Positions 17,587 to 26,894 of a DNA stretch of 64,000 nt are shown piece by piece. The notes beneath the pieces are model-generated. The model saw nothing but the letters and a program-made list of their open reading frames with translations. It did not search any database and had not been told where the DNA came from. The translations under genes and the position numbers were made by a program. This stretch comes from CAYUWM01 sp964448395 (GTDB lineage Bacteria > Chloroflexota > Dehalococcoidia > E44-bin15). Positions within the stretch are counted from its first letter, which is position 1; every line of letters starts with the position of its first letter. The DNA is taken from the NCBI GenBank assembly GCA_964448395.1, contig CAYUWM010000002.1, positions 1 to 64,000 on the forward strand, in the 5' to 3' direction.

Positions 17587-18510
17587 ATGCTCGTTGAGGA
17601 AGAGCTGACCGCGATAAAGCCGGAGGGTGACACGGCGCTCACCGTCGGCGTATTCGACGGGGTACATCGAGGTCACCAATCCCTGATTGCCAGGCTCAAT
17701 CAGAAGGCTGCCGCAGAGGGTCTAGTCAGCACAGTGGTTACCTTCAAGCACCATCCCCGTCTGGTACTGAAGCCGCAGTCGCATATTACCCGCTTGACCA
17801 GTCTTCAAGAACGGATTACACTTTTGGAAAGGGTTGGAGTGAGATACGTCGTACCTCTGTCATTCACCCCTGATCTGTCTCAACTGGGTGCCGGAGAGTT
17901 CGTCGCGCTGCTCAGCCGCCATCTGAGAATGAGGGCGCTGCTGATCGGCCCCGATTTCGCGCTGGGAAAGGGGAAACGGGGCGATGCTGAGGCGCTGGCA
18001 GCGCTGGGTGAGGAGTTGAATTTCACTGTTGAAGTGGCGCCGCCTATGGTGTTGAACGGTGAGGTTGTAAGCAGCACCGCAATCCGTAATGCGCTGGCTA
18101 AAGGCGATATTGGAAAGGCAAATGCATTTTTAGGACGGCACTTCTCGTTGACGGGTCAGGTATCCAGGGGCGATTCACGGGGTAAGACACTCGGGTTCCC
18201 AACCGCCAATATCGTCCCGCAGCATGGTCAGGCCCTGCCCGCCGATGGGGTTTACGCCGTCAGGGTTTATGTGGGTGATACCGCCTATAATGCAGTGGCA
18301 AATATCGGCCTGCGTCCCACGTTCGGCAGCGAGGAGCGCCTGCTGGAGACCTATTTGCTCGATTTCAACGGTGACCTGTACGGGCAGGAGATCAGGGTAG
18401 AGTTTATCGACCGGCTGCGGGACGAGATCAGGTTCCCCGATGCCGAGGAGTTGAAGATCCAGATGGCGAGGGATGTGGAACAGGCAGGGGAACTGCTGGG
18501 ACAATCATGA
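17587..18510 (+). CDS. ribF: Bifunctional riboflavin kinase/FAD synthetase
   Basis: About 307 residues. The N-terminal FMN adenylyltransferase domain carries GVFDGVHRGHQ (HxGH-type nucleotidyl-transfer motif) and SSTAIRNALAKGDI; the C-terminal flavokinase has TLGFPTANI, GVYAVRV and NIGLRPTFG. Together they make FMN and FAD from riboflavin. The start is uncertain: the frame is open from ATG 17539, which overlaps the previous stop, and there are ATGs at 17572 and 17587. I prefer 17587, because the family domain begins a few residues later and GGGGGGA precedes it. FAD/FMN supply matches the flavoproteins nearby (PyrK, MetF, flavodoxin). Confidence 0.92.
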   Translation: MLVEEELTAIKPEGDTALTVGVFDGVHRGHQSLIARLNQKAAAEGLVSTVVTFKHHPRLVLKPQSHITRLTSLQERITLLERVGVRYVVPLSFTPDLSQLGAGEFVALLSRHLRMRALLIGPDFALGKGKRGDAEALAALGEELNFTVEVAPPMVLNGEVVSSTAIRNALAKGDIGKANAFLGRHFSLTGQVSRGDSRGKTLGFPTANIVPQHGQALPADGVYAVRVYVGDTAYNAVANIGLRPTFGSEERLLETYLLDFNGDLYGQEIRVEFIDRLRDEIRFPDAEELKIQMARDVEQAGELLGQS

Positions 18511-18536
18511 GAAAGAGGGGTTGAATCAAGGAAGCG

Positions 18537-20597
18537 ATGGTGACGAAACCTGACGTTGTGACCCGTAAGCGCCTCCTCAAGCGGGGGGTGTCCGATATCA
18601 TAGTGGAAGAAGAACTGATTAAACTTCTCGATTCGGGAAGGAGGCTGCGCCTCAAGCAGGGCTTCGATCCCAGCTGTCCCGACATCCACCTGGGGCACGT
18701 AGTCGGGCTGAGGAAGCTGCGCCAGTTCCAGGAACTGGGCCACGAGGTCATCCTCATCGTCGGGGACTGGACCGCCCAGATCGGTGATCCCAGCGGTGAA
18801 TCGAAAACCCGCCCCATGCTGTCCGCAGCCCAGGTGCACGCCAACGCCGAGACCTACATGAAGCAGTTCTTCAAAGTCGTCGACCGCGATAAAACCAGGG
18901 TGGTATGGCAGAGCGAGTGGTTCGAGAAGTTCGACCTTTCCGATGTTATCGCGCTTGCCAGCAGGTTCACCGTCGCCCAGATGCTGCAGAGGGATGATTT
19001 CTCCAAGAGATACTCATCGGGTCAACCCATCGCCATAACCGAATTCCTCTACCCCCTGCTGCAGGCCTATGACTCGGTGGTTATCGAGGCCGACGTCGAG
19101 TTCGGGGGCACTGACCAGATGTTCAACTGCCTGGTGGGGCGGGAACTCCAGGAGTACAAGGGATTGCCACCGCAGCAGGTCCTGCTGGTACCCCTGCTGG
19201 TGGGCACCGACGGCAGCATCAAGATGTCCAAAAGCCTGGACAACTACATCGCAATCGAGGACCCGCCAAACGACATGTACGGCAAGGTGCTCAGCATACC
19301 CGATAGGCTGATAATGGACTACTTCGAGCTGCTGACCGATGTTTCAGACGAGGAGCTCACTATCTTCCGCGGGGCGCTGGAGAACGATTCGGTAAACCCC
19401 ATGATACTGAAGAAGCGTCTTGCCCGCGAGCTGGTCTCTCAATTCCACAGCCACCAGGCAGCCCAGGCGGCGGAGCAACAGTTCGAGAAGGTGGTACAGC
19501 AGCGTGAAATGCCGGAGGACCTCGAAGAATGGCCTGTCTCTTTTGAGGATCTCAAGCTCAGATCGCTATATGAATCCAGTGAGGCCAAGAATATGGATGA
19601 CCTGCAGGCCATAGGTGAATCCATCATGGCCCACATCGGCGACAAAAAGACGGGCGATGAGTATGTCAGCGTGACCATCCCGTTCCTGCTGACCGAGGCC
19701 AGGCTGGTTCTGAGCCGCAGCGAGGCCAAGCGCCTGCTATCGCAGGGAGCGGTGGAGGTGGACGGCGTAAAGATAACGGATGACATGGTCAGGATCAAGG
19801 ACGGCAGCGTGATCAAGGTGGGGAAGCGCCGATTCAAGAAGATCGTCAATTCCGATGAGCAGCCAAAGAACAACGCCCATGCCGCACCCAGGGTTGAAGT
19901 GAAGCGGGAGGAAACGCCAAAGAAAATCGAACCAATAGAGAGCGATGCTGCCCCGGCTGCAAAAGGCCAGAAGAGGGATATTGCGAAGTGGCTGGTCGAT
20001 AACCGGATGGTCAGGAGCGCCAACGAGGTCAAGCGGCTTATTTCACAGGGCACCGTTCAGATAATACGCGAGAACGGAAGCAGGCAGGTTTTATCCGACA
20101 GCGAGGTCGCCATCCAGCCCGGCGATGTGGTTAAATTCGGCCAGCGCCGTTTCGCCAAAATAGTGGATCCCGAAGGCAGAGAGGCCTCGGATGCCGCTAA
20201 TGATACTGGCGTTAAGGAGCATACAGGGGGAGCGCATCAGGAGGTATCCGATTTCCGCATCTCATTTGCCGAGCTGCAGGATGAGGCCATGCTGGCCGCC
20301 GCCAGGGAGTCCCGTGCCGGCGACCTGACGTCGTTGAAAGACCCCATCGCCGGCGAAGCCGATTATCTTGAGCGGAGCCTGTCGCCGCAATCCGTAGCGC
20401 TGACCGTCAACTTCATCCTGTTCAAAACGGGGCTGGTGCTGACCCCCCGTGAGGTCAAGCGCCTCCTCTCTCAGGGAGCGGTTCAGATAGACGGGGAAGT
20501 GCTGATACAGGATACGGCGATCATTGGGGACAACAGCATTATCACAGTAAGCGGCCGCGGTTCGGTAAGGATCGTCAACTCCGACAGGCGCATATGA
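18537..20597 (+). CDS. tyrS: Tyrosyl-tRNA synthetase with three S4-type domains
   Basis: A 686-residue class I tyrosyl-tRNA synthetase; typical bacterial enzymes have about 400-430 residues. The catalytic core is normal, with H51-LGH54, FGGTDQMFN and KMSKS (K229). After the anticodon-binding helices the protein has not one but three S4-like RNA-binding modules: SRSEAKRLLSQGAVEVDG (~390-440), SANEVKRLISQGTVQI (~485-545) and TPREVKRLLSQGAVQIDG (~630-686). Charged linkers rich in K, E and A separate them, and the block before S4-3 resembles the block before S4-1, which suggests internal duplication. The frame is uninterrupted. Start ATG 18537 follows AAGGAAGCG. The extra modules may strengthen tRNA binding (inference). 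Confidence 0.93.
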   Translation: MVTKPDVVTRKRLLKRGVSDIIVEEELIKLLDSGRRLRLKQGFDPSCPDIHLGHVVGLRKLRQFQELGHEVILIVGDWTAQIGDPSGESKTRPMLSAAQVHANAETYMKQFFKVVDRDKTRVVWQSEWFEKFDLSDVIALASRFTVAQMLQRDDFSKRYSSGQPIAITEFLYPLLQAYDSVVIEADVEFGGTDQMFNCLVGRELQEYKGLPPQQVLLVPLLVGTDGSIKMSKSLDNYIAIEDPPNDMYGKVLSIPDRLIMDYFELLTDVSDEELTIFRGALENDSVNPMILKKRLARELVSQFHSHQAAQAAEQQFEKVVQQREMPEDLEEWPVSFEDLKLRSLYESSEAKNMDDLQAIGESIMAHIGDKKTGDEYVSVTIPFLLTEARLVLSRSEAKRLLSQGAVEVDGVKITDDMVRIKDGSVIKVGKRRFKKIVNSDEQPKNNAHAAPRVEVKREETPKKIEPIESDAAPAAKGQKRDIAKWLVDNRMVRSANEVKRLISQGTVQIIRENGSRQVLSDSEVAIQPGDVVKFGQRRFAKIVDPEGREASDAANDTGVKEHTGGAHQEVSDFRISFAELQDEAMLAAARESRAGDLTSLKDPIAGEADYLERSLSPQSVALTVNFILFKTGLVLTPREVKRLLSQGAVQIDGEVLIQDTAIIGDNSIITVSGRGSVRIVNSDRRI

Positions 20598-20664
20598 AGC
20601 GGCACAATATCGGCACCCTTTCTGTAATTGCCATCTAGGCAAACCCGGGAATGCTGTTTCCTAC

Positions 20665-20693
20665 TTCCTAATGCCATGGATTAACGGTATAAT
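20665..20693 (+). promoter_or_regulatory. Promoter for the aminotransferase-serA operon
   Basis: TATAAT (20688-20693) with TTCCTA (20665-20670) at 17 bases. The -10 is perfect and the -35 weak, which suggests an activator or an extended element. It lies about 30 bases before the aminotransferase start, after the tyrS stop. Confidence 0.45.
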
Positions 20694-20724
20694 ATCAGCG
20701 AACTATTGAATTATGGAGGAAACC

Positions 20725-21822
20725 ATGGAGAAAAGCGTTCAGCTGCGTATTCCCGGCCCTACGCCTATACCCCAGGAAATACTGAATACCTTATCGCGGC
20801 AGATGATCAATCACCGCGGCCCCGAGTTCGCGGAGATTATTAAGAGGATAACCGAGCTGCTCAAGGAGATGTTCCAGACCAAAGGGGACATCTTCCTGCT
20901 CACCTGCTCCGGTACCGGGGGCATGGAGGCAGCTATCGTGAACACCCTCTCGCCCGGGGACAGGGTGCTATCGGCATCCAACGGGGCCTTCGGCGACCGG
21001 TTTGCCGATATAGCCGAGATGTTCGGCGCCCGGGTGGAGAGGCTCACCTTCGAGTGGGGAACAGCGGTCGACCCCGAGGAGGTGCGTAAATCCCTGTCGA
21101 ACAACCCCGATGTCAAGGCGGTGCTGGTGACCCACAACGAGACCTCCACCGGCGTGACCAGCGATCTGGAAGCGATAAGCAAGGTGGTCAGAGAGCACGA
21201 GAAACTGCTCTTAGTGGACGCCATCAGCGGACTGGGTTCCATCGACCTGCCCACCGACAAGTGGGGCTGCGATGTAGTGATCACCGCCTCGCAGAAGGGT
21301 TGGATGGTCCCGCCCGGTCTGGCAATGGTCAGCGTGAGCCAGCGGGCATGGCAGGCTAACGCCCAGGCCAAGATGCCCAGATTCTACTGGGATTTCGCCA
21401 AGGCCAAGAAGTTCCTGGATAAAGGCCAGACCCCGTGGACCCCTTCCGTCTCTGCCATATACGCCCTGGATGTCGCGCTTGAGATGTTCAAACAGGAGGG
21501 GCTGAAAAACATCTTCGCCCGCCACAAGCTCCTGGGAGCGAAGTCGCGGCAGGCGATGAAAGAGCTGGGGCTGTCGCTGTTCCCCAGAGACGAGCGCTAC
21601 GCCTCCAACACCATTACCGCGGTCAGCGTCCCTGACGGGGTTGACGGCAAGAAGCTGCTCAAGATCCTGCGCGAGGAATACAACACCGTACTCTCCGGGG
21701 GGCAGCAGAAGCTGGACGGAAAGATCTTCCGCATCGGTCACCTGGGCTACGTGAGCGAGAGCGACATCAATATAACCGTAGAGGCGATAAAAGCGGCACT
21801 TCCCCAGGCGAGTTCCTCTTGA
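20725..21822 (+). CDS. Class V aminotransferase (serine/alanine-glyoxylate type)
   Basis: A 365-residue PLP enzyme of the small class V group that includes serine-glyoxylate, alanine-glyoxylate and archaeal-type phosphoserine aminotransferases. RIPGPTPIP opens the protein, GTGGMEAAIVNTL is the cofactor phosphate loop, and the PLP lysine is K191 in ASQKGWMVPPG. Preferred start ATG 20725 follows GGAGGAAACC; ATG 20713 adds four residues. Because serA follows in the same operon, it most likely makes phosphoserine or serine from the SerA product or interconverts serine and a keto acid (inference from context). Confidence 0.88.
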   Translation: MEKSVQLRIPGPTPIPQEILNTLSRQMINHRGPEFAEIIKRITELLKEMFQTKGDIFLLTCSGTGGMEAAIVNTLSPGDRVLSASNGAFGDRFADIAEMFGARVERLTFEWGTAVDPEEVRKSLSNNPDVKAVLVTHNETSTGVTSDLEAISKVVREHEKLLLVDAISGLGSIDLPTDKWGCDVVITASQKGWMVPPGLAMVSVSQRAWQANAQAKMPRFYWDFAKAKKFLDKGQTPWTPSVSAIYALDVALEMFKQEGLKNIFARHKLLGAKSRQAMKELGLSLFPRDERYASNTITAVSVPDGVDGKKLLKILREEYNTVLSGGQQKLDGKIFRIGHLGYVSESDINITVEAIKAALPQASSS

Positions 21823-21845
21823 GGAAATGACCAGGAGGTGGTGAA

Positions 21846-22103
21846 ATGGAAGTAAAGGATATCGGGGTCGGCGCCCGGATGGGGATGCGGGGGCTGAAGT
21901 ACAGGGGAATCATCGAGATCACCGAGGACCCAAAGAGCGGGGATTTCATCCTGATCATAGGCAATGGCCTGCGCGAGAAGTGGTACCGCAAGTGGCTCAA
22001 AGTTAACCTCCCCCGGGGAATGTGGCAGGTAACGTGCAAAAAGGAGGAGGTTCCTGAGGCGTTAAATAAATTCCTCGCCGAGAACATCCTCAATCAAGAA
22101 TAA
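21846..22103 (+). CDS. Small conserved-looking protein between aminotransferase and serA
   Basis: An 85-residue protein with a strong AGGAGGTGGTG ribosome site. It is rich in charged and beta-forming residues (for example FILIIGNGLREKWYRKWL) and has no signal peptide, membrane helix, cysteine cluster or motif I recognise. Its position, 23 bases after the aminotransferase and 20 before serA, with the same direction and base composition, supports a real gene co-expressed with serine synthesis. A regulatory or chaperone-like role is possible but cannot be shown from the sequence. Confidence 0.65.
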   Translation: MEVKDIGVGARMGMRGLKYRGIIEITEDPKSGDFILIIGNGLREKWYRKWLKVNLPRGMWQVTCKKEEVPEALNKFLAENILNQE

Positions 22104-22123
22104 GATATGATCGAAGGTGGTTT

Positions 22124-23710
22124 GTGAGCGATAGAATGAAGGTGTTGATAGCAGACCCCATCGCTGCAGAGGGAATCGAGGCGCTGCGGGACCATGCCGA
22201 CGTGGACGTCAAGACGGGGATGAGCCGAGATGAACTCATCGCCGTCATCGGCGATTACGATGCTCTGCTGGTGAGAAGCGAGACTAAGGTAACGGCGGAG
22301 GTCATCGCGGCCGGGAAAAAGCTCCAGATTATCGGGCGCGCCGGAGTGGGCGTGGATAATATCGATATAGAGGCGGCCACCGGGAAGGGCATAGTGGTGG
22401 TCAATGCCCCCGGGGGAAACACCACCTCCGCAGCGGAGCACACCATCGCCATGATGCTGGCCCTGGCGCGGCATATACCCCAGGCCAATGCCCGCCTCAA
22501 GGGAGGGGAGTGGCGCCGCGGTGACTTCATGGGCACGGAGCTGAGAAACAAGACCCTGGGCATCATCGGTCTGGGGAATGTGGGTTCCGAGGTGGCCCGC
22601 CGCGCCAGCGGGATGGAGATGCGCCTCATCGCCTACGACCCGCTGGTATCTGCCGATTACGCCCGCAACATGGGGGTGGAGCTGGTATCACTGGAGGAAC
22701 TGCTCAGAAAGGCGGATTTCATCACCCTGCACACCCCCCTCACCGACAAGACCAGGGGGCTCATCGGCGCCAAAGAACTGGCAAAGGTTAAGCCGACAGC
22801 GCGAATCATTAATTGCGCCCGCGGCGGCATCATCGACGAGGAGGCACTGTTCAACGCCGTGGAGGACGGCAAACTTGCGGGCGCAGCGGTCGACGTGTTC
22901 ACCAAGGAACCGGCGAAGGACAATATACTGTTCAAATGCGACCGGATACTGGTCACCCCCCACCTAGCCGCCTCCACCACCGAGGCACAGGCAGGAGCGG
23001 CGATGGAGGTGGCGGAGCAGATTATAGATGTGCTCAATGGGAAGCCCGCCAGGACGGCACTGAACACCCCCATGATACCGCCGGAGACCCTGGCAGTCAT
23101 CGGGCCGTTCCTCGGGGTTGCGCAGCAGGTGGGCCGCCTGCTGTACCAGCTGGGCGAGGGGCAGATGAGCGGCCTGACCATCAAATACGAGGGCGAGATC
23201 GCCGATCATGACACCGCAGCGCTCAAGGCGGCGGTCGTCGGCGGCCTCATCGAATCCATCAGCGAGGAACGAGTTAACCTGGTCAACGCCAATATCATCG
23301 CTCAGCGGCGGGGGCTGAAGATAACCGAGCAGAAAAGTTCGAGCTGTGAGAACTACAGCAACCTCCTTACCTTAGAAGTGACCACCAGCGCCGGAACGGT
23401 CACCGTCAGCGGCACGGTGATGAGGGGCGAACCCCATATCGTCAGGATCAACAGCTACTGGATCGATATCGTGCCACGGGGGGGCTACCTGCTGCTCAGC
23501 GACCACCGCGACCGCCCCGGCATGATCGGAGAGGTGGGTACCATACTGGGCGATGCCGATATAAATATCAGCTCCATGCTGCTGGGCCGCCTGGAGCCGC
23601 GAGGCCCGGCACTGATGGTGCTGGAGCTGGATGAGCCGGTAAAAGACAAGACGCTGGAGAAACTCAAGGCGCTCCCCGAAGTGTACACCATGAAGCTGGT
23701 AAAGCTTTAA
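22124..23710 (+). CDS. serA: D-3-phosphoglycerate dehydrogenase (long, ACT-containing)
   Basis: A 528-residue SerA, NAD-dependent oxidation of 3-phosphoglycerate, first step of serine synthesis. The N-terminal half has the substrate and Rossmann domains: GRAGVGVDNIDI, GIIGLGNVGSEVARR, NCARGGIIDEEAL and the catalytic HLAAST. The allosteric substrate-binding domain follows (~320-450) and an ACT domain ends the protein (DRPGMIGEVGTILG). The length matches the type found in mycobacteria and Bacillus. GTG 22124 after GAAGGTGG is the best start; ATG 22136 is an alternative. Serine feedback through ACT is family knowledge. Confidence 0.95.
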   Translation: MSDRMKVLIADPIAAEGIEALRDHADVDVKTGMSRDELIAVIGDYDALLVRSETKVTAEVIAAGKKLQIIGRAGVGVDNIDIEAATGKGIVVVNAPGGNTTSAAEHTIAMMLALARHIPQANARLKGGEWRRGDFMGTELRNKTLGIIGLGNVGSEVARRASGMEMRLIAYDPLVSADYARNMGVELVSLEELLRKADFITLHTPLTDKTRGLIGAKELAKVKPTARIINCARGGIIDEEALFNAVEDGKLAGAAVDVFTKEPAKDNILFKCDRILVTPHLAASTTEAQAGAAMEVAEQIIDVLNGKPARTALNTPMIPPETLAVIGPFLGVAQQVGRLLYQLGEGQMSGLTIKYEGEIADHDTAALKAAVVGGLIESISEERVNLVNANIIAQRRGLKITEQKSSSCENYSNLLTLEVTTSAGTVTVSGTVMRGEPHIVRINSYWIDIVPRGGYLLLSDHRDRPGMIGEVGTILGDADINISSMLLGRLEPRGPALMVLELDEPVKDKTLEKLKALPEVYTMKLVKL

Positions 23711-23729
23711 TCCCGTTGAGGTTAGCGCC

Positions 23730-25745
23730 GTGCCGGATATAGAGCAGGCGAAAAAAAGGGCCGCCGAACTCCGCGAGGAGATCAACCGCCACAACCGTCT
23801 GTACCATGTGCTCGACAGCCCGGAGATTTCCGATGCCGAGTACGATGCGTTGATGGCGGAGCTCAGGGGACTGGAGCAGGAATTCCCCGAGCTTATCACC
23901 CCCGAATCGCCGACGCAGCGCGTCGGCGCGGCACCGGTGGAGGCCTTCGGCGTGGTGGAACACACCCGGCCCCTGTTGAGCCTGGCCAACGTCTTCTCCA
24001 CCGACGAGCTCACGGCATGGCACAAGCGAACATCCAATTTGGTGCCGGGGCGCGACATGGACTTCGTCTGTGAGCTCAAGATGGACGGCCTGGCCGTAGC
24101 CCTGACATACATCGACGGCCGTCTGGCCAGCGGCGCCACCCGCGGCGACGGCTACCGCGGCGAGGACATCACCCAGAACCTCAAGACCATCAGGAGCATA
24201 CCCCTCACTGTTGCCCAGGACGCCCCACCCCGGTTCGAGGCTAGGGGCGAGGTGTTCCTCTCCAGGGCGGGGTTCGAGAGGCTCAACCGCGAGCGGGCGG
24301 AGGAGGGCCAGCCGCTGTTCGCCAACCCCCGCAACGCCGCCGCAGGCTCGCTGCGTCAGCTGGACCCCAGGGTGACCGCCAGACGCCCGCTGGACATCTA
24401 CATCTACGCCCTGGGATACGCCGAAGGCGGCGGTCCAATGCCCGATACCCACTGGGAGACCATGGAATACCTCCAGTCGCTGGGGTTCAAGGTCAGCCCG
24501 TACAACGCCCGCGCCGCGACAATAGCCGATGCAGAGGAATACTATCGCAAATGGGTTAACCGACGGGAGAGCCTGGAGTTCGAGGCCGACGGCATCGTTA
24601 TCAAGGTGAACTCGCTCTCGTTGCAGGGAGATCTGGGCACGGTGGGCCACGACCCGCGCTGGGCGGTGGCCTATAAATTCCCCGCGGTCCAGGCCACCAC
24701 CAGGCTGCTCGATATCGGGATCAGCGTGGGGCGCACCGGCAGCCTCAACCCCTATGCCGTCCTCGAGCCGGTATCCGTCGGCGGGGTCACCATCAGGCGG
24801 GCGGCGCTGCACAACGAGGAGGACATCCGGCGCAAGGGCATCCGCATCGGCGACACGGTGATAATTCAGCGCGCCGGAGAGGTGATCCCCGAAGTAGTCA
24901 AGCCGGTGGAGTCCAAGCGCACCGGCGCGGAGAGAGAGTTCGAGATGCCGGCTCGCTGTCCCGTGTGCGGCGGCGAGGTGCTGAAACCCGAGGGAGAGGT
25001 GATGAGCTATTGCACCAATGCCTCCTGCCCCGCCCGCATCGAGGAGCAGCTGGCCCACTTCGTCTCCCGCGGCGCCATGGACATCGACGGTGTCGGCGAG
25101 AAGCTGGCTACCTCGCTGCACCGGGCGGGGCTGATACAGAGCGTGGCCGACCTCTACCGCCTGCACCGGCACAGGGACGAACTGCTCCGGATGGAGGGCA
25201 TGGGCGAGAAGAGCGTGCAGAACATACTCGATGCGATCGAGGGCAGCAAGCAGCGCCCGCTGGCAAGGGTGATCTTCGCCCTGGGTATCAGGCATGTGGG
25301 GCAGGAGATAGCGCAGATCCTAGCGGACAACTATGACAGCATCGACCAGCTGGCAAGTGCATCTCAAGAGGAGCTGGTCGCGATACCCGCCATCGGCCCC
25401 AAGATCGCCGAGAGCATCGTCGCCTTCTTCCGCCAGCAGGAGAACCGCGATACCATAGAGGGGCTCAGGGAGGCAGGGGTGAAACTGGAGGGCAAGGCTC
25501 AAAACAGGGGCGACCTGCCCCTTTCCGGCAAGGAGTTCCTGCTCACCGGCAGGCTGGAGTCGCTTACCCGCGGCCAGGCCGAGGCCCGCATCAAGGAGCT
25601 GGGCGGCAGCGTCGGCTCCGGCGTCACCAAGAAGACCACCCACCTGGTGGTGGGCGCCGACCCCGGCTCCAAGCTGGAGAAGGCCCGCACCCAGGGGAAC
25701 ATAGAGGAGCTCAACGAGGAGCAATTCCTCAAGATTATACAATAG
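23730..25745 (+). CDS. ligA: NAD-dependent DNA ligase LigA
   Basis: A 671-residue replicative DNA ligase, standard length. Domain Ia opens it; the adenylated lysine is K117 in ELKMDGLAV. The OB fold and a Cys4 zinc finger (CPVC near 410, CTNASC near 428) follow, then helix-hairpin-helix repeats (IDGVGEKLATSL, MEGMGEKSVQNI, IPAIGPKIAESI) and a C-terminal BRCT domain (GKEFLLTGRL to HLVVGADPGSKLEKA). It starts at GTG 23730, 19 bases after serA, so it may share that transcript. Nothing is unusual or truncated. Confidence 0.96.
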   Translation: MPDIEQAKKRAAELREEINRHNRLYHVLDSPEISDAEYDALMAELRGLEQEFPELITPESPTQRVGAAPVEAFGVVEHTRPLLSLANVFSTDELTAWHKRTSNLVPGRDMDFVCELKMDGLAVALTYIDGRLASGATRGDGYRGEDITQNLKTIRSIPLTVAQDAPPRFEARGEVFLSRAGFERLNRERAEEGQPLFANPRNAAAGSLRQLDPRVTARRPLDIYIYALGYAEGGGPMPDTHWETMEYLQSLGFKVSPYNARAATIADAEEYYRKWVNRRESLEFEADGIVIKVNSLSLQGDLGTVGHDPRWAVAYKFPAVQATTRLLDIGISVGRTGSLNPYAVLEPVSVGGVTIRRAALHNEEDIRRKGIRIGDTVIIQRAGEVIPEVVKPVESKRTGAEREFEMPARCPVCGGEVLKPEGEVMSYCTNASCPARIEEQLAHFVSRGAMDIDGVGEKLATSLHRAGLIQSVADLYRLHRHRDELLRMEGMGEKSVQNILDAIEGSKQRPLARVIFALGIRHVGQEIAQILADNYDSIDQLASASQEELVAIPAIGPKIAESIVAFFRQQENRDTIEGLREAGVKLEGKAQNRGDLPLSGKEFLLTGRLESLTRGQAEARIKELGGSVGSGVTKKTTHLVVGADPGSKLEKARTQGNIEELNEEQFLKIIQ

Positions 25746-25769
25746 CGATAGCGGAAAGGAGACCGTAGA

Positions 25770-26213
25770 TTGTCCAAGGTATTAATCGTTTTTCATTCGC
25801 TGACCGGTAACACGGAGGAGATGGCCCGGGCGGTGGCCGAAGGGGCACGCTCGGTGCCGGGCACCGAGGTTATCGTCAAAAAGGCCTTCGATGCCAGCGC
25901 CGATGACCTGCTGAACGCCGATGTGGCGGTATTCGGCACATCCACAAACTTCGGCTACATATCCGGCGGCCTCAAGGACTTCTTCGACCGCAGCCTCATG
26001 ATCTGCCAGGAGAAGTGCGCCGACAAGCCCTACTGCACCTTCACCAGCAGCGGTATGGGGAAGCGCAAGGCGCTGGACGTCCTCGACAGCATATGCGGCA
26101 TGGGCTTCAAGATGAAGAAGGCGGACGAAGGTATCATGGCCCAGGGCAAGGCAACCCCCGAGACACTCGGCGAGCTGCGGGAGATGGGCAAGCGCATCGC
26201 CACCGCCGGTTAG
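25770..26213 (+). CDS. Flavodoxin-like protein
   Basis: A 147-residue single-domain flavodoxin fold. SLTGNTEEMA at residues 10-19 is the FMN phosphate loop, and FGTSTNFGYISGGLKDFFDR at about 60-80 forms the isoalloxazine-binding loops. It could be an electron carrier or a flavodoxin-type quinone/disulfide reductase; the extra cysteines (CQEKCADKPYC) are unlike a plain flavodoxin and may have a redox role. Start is TTG 25770 after GGAAAGGAG. Same direction as ligA and pth with short gaps. Confidence 0.85.
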   Translation: MSKVLIVFHSLTGNTEEMARAVAEGARSVPGTEVIVKKAFDASADDLLNADVAVFGTSTNFGYISGGLKDFFDRSLMICQEKCADKPYCTFTSSGMGKRKALDVLDSICGMGFKMKKADEGIMAQGKATPETLGELREMGKRIATAG

Positions 26214-26243
26214 GTGAGGCTATCGATATCAAGAGTTGAAACG

Positions 26244-26810
26244 ATGAAACTGATCGTCGGGCTGGGCAACCCGGGGAAGGCCTATGCCGGCAACCGCCAT
26301 AACGTGGGGTTCCGCTGCATCGACCGCCTCGCCGCAGAGCACCGCATCCCGGTCAGGGAGCGCAGGCTGAGGCTGAAGCCGATAAAGGCGGTGTTCGGCC
26401 GGGGCGAGGTCGCCGTCACGCCGGTGGTGCTGGCCAAGCCGCTAACGTTCATGAACCTCAGCGGCACAGCGGTGGCGCAGCTGGTGCGCCGCCTCGGCGT
26501 ATCGCCCGATGACGTTATCGTGATTCACGATGACATGGACCTGCCATTGGGCAAGCTCCGCATCCGCCGCGGCGGCTCCGCCGGGGGACACAAGGGCGTA
26601 ACGTCGGTCATCGACTCGCTGGGCAGCGACGGGTTCATCCGCATCCGCATCGGCATCGGCCGACCCGACGGCGACGAGATTGCCCACGTGCTGGGCGACT
26701 TCACTGCGGAGGAGAAAAGCATGGTTACTGAAACCGTCGAGCGGGCCGCCGGGGCCGTAAGCTGCATCCTCGGCGACGGCATCGAGGCGGCGATGAACCG
26801 TTACAACTAG
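26244..26810 (+). CDS. pth: Peptidyl-tRNA hydrolase
   Basis: A 188-residue Pth that releases peptides from drop-off peptidyl-tRNAs. Family motifs are intact: GLGNPGKAYAGNRHNVGF (catalytic His), KPLTFMNLSG, HDDMDLPLG (catalytic Asp) and GGSAGGHKG. The real start is ATG 26244, where the conserved MKLIVGLGNPG begins; the frame is open further upstream from GTG 26214 but those residues are not family-like. Same direction as the flavodoxin gene 30 bases upstream. Confidence 0.95.
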   Translation: MKLIVGLGNPGKAYAGNRHNVGFRCIDRLAAEHRIPVRERRLRLKPIKAVFGRGEVAVTPVVLAKPLTFMNLSGTAVAQLVRRLGVSPDDVIVIHDDMDLPLGKLRIRRGGSAGGHKGVTSVIDSLGSDGFIRIRIGIGRPDGDEIAHVLGDFTAEEKSMVTETVERAAGAVSCILGDGIEAAMNRYN

Positions 26811-26828
26811 CGCCCGCTCTCGCCGCGG

Positions 26829-26858
26829 TTGCCCCGAAGCGCTCCGAAGGTGTATAAT
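26829..26858 (+). promoter_or_regulatory. Promoter before the TIGR00725-type gene and eno
   Basis: TTGCCC (26829-26834), 18-base spacer, TATAAT (26853-26858). Predicted start near 26865, so translation of the next gene must begin at or after ATG 26871. Confidence 0.5.
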
Positions 26859-26894
26859 TATCTTCCCTTGATGCAGAATGGAAAATCGACCGAT

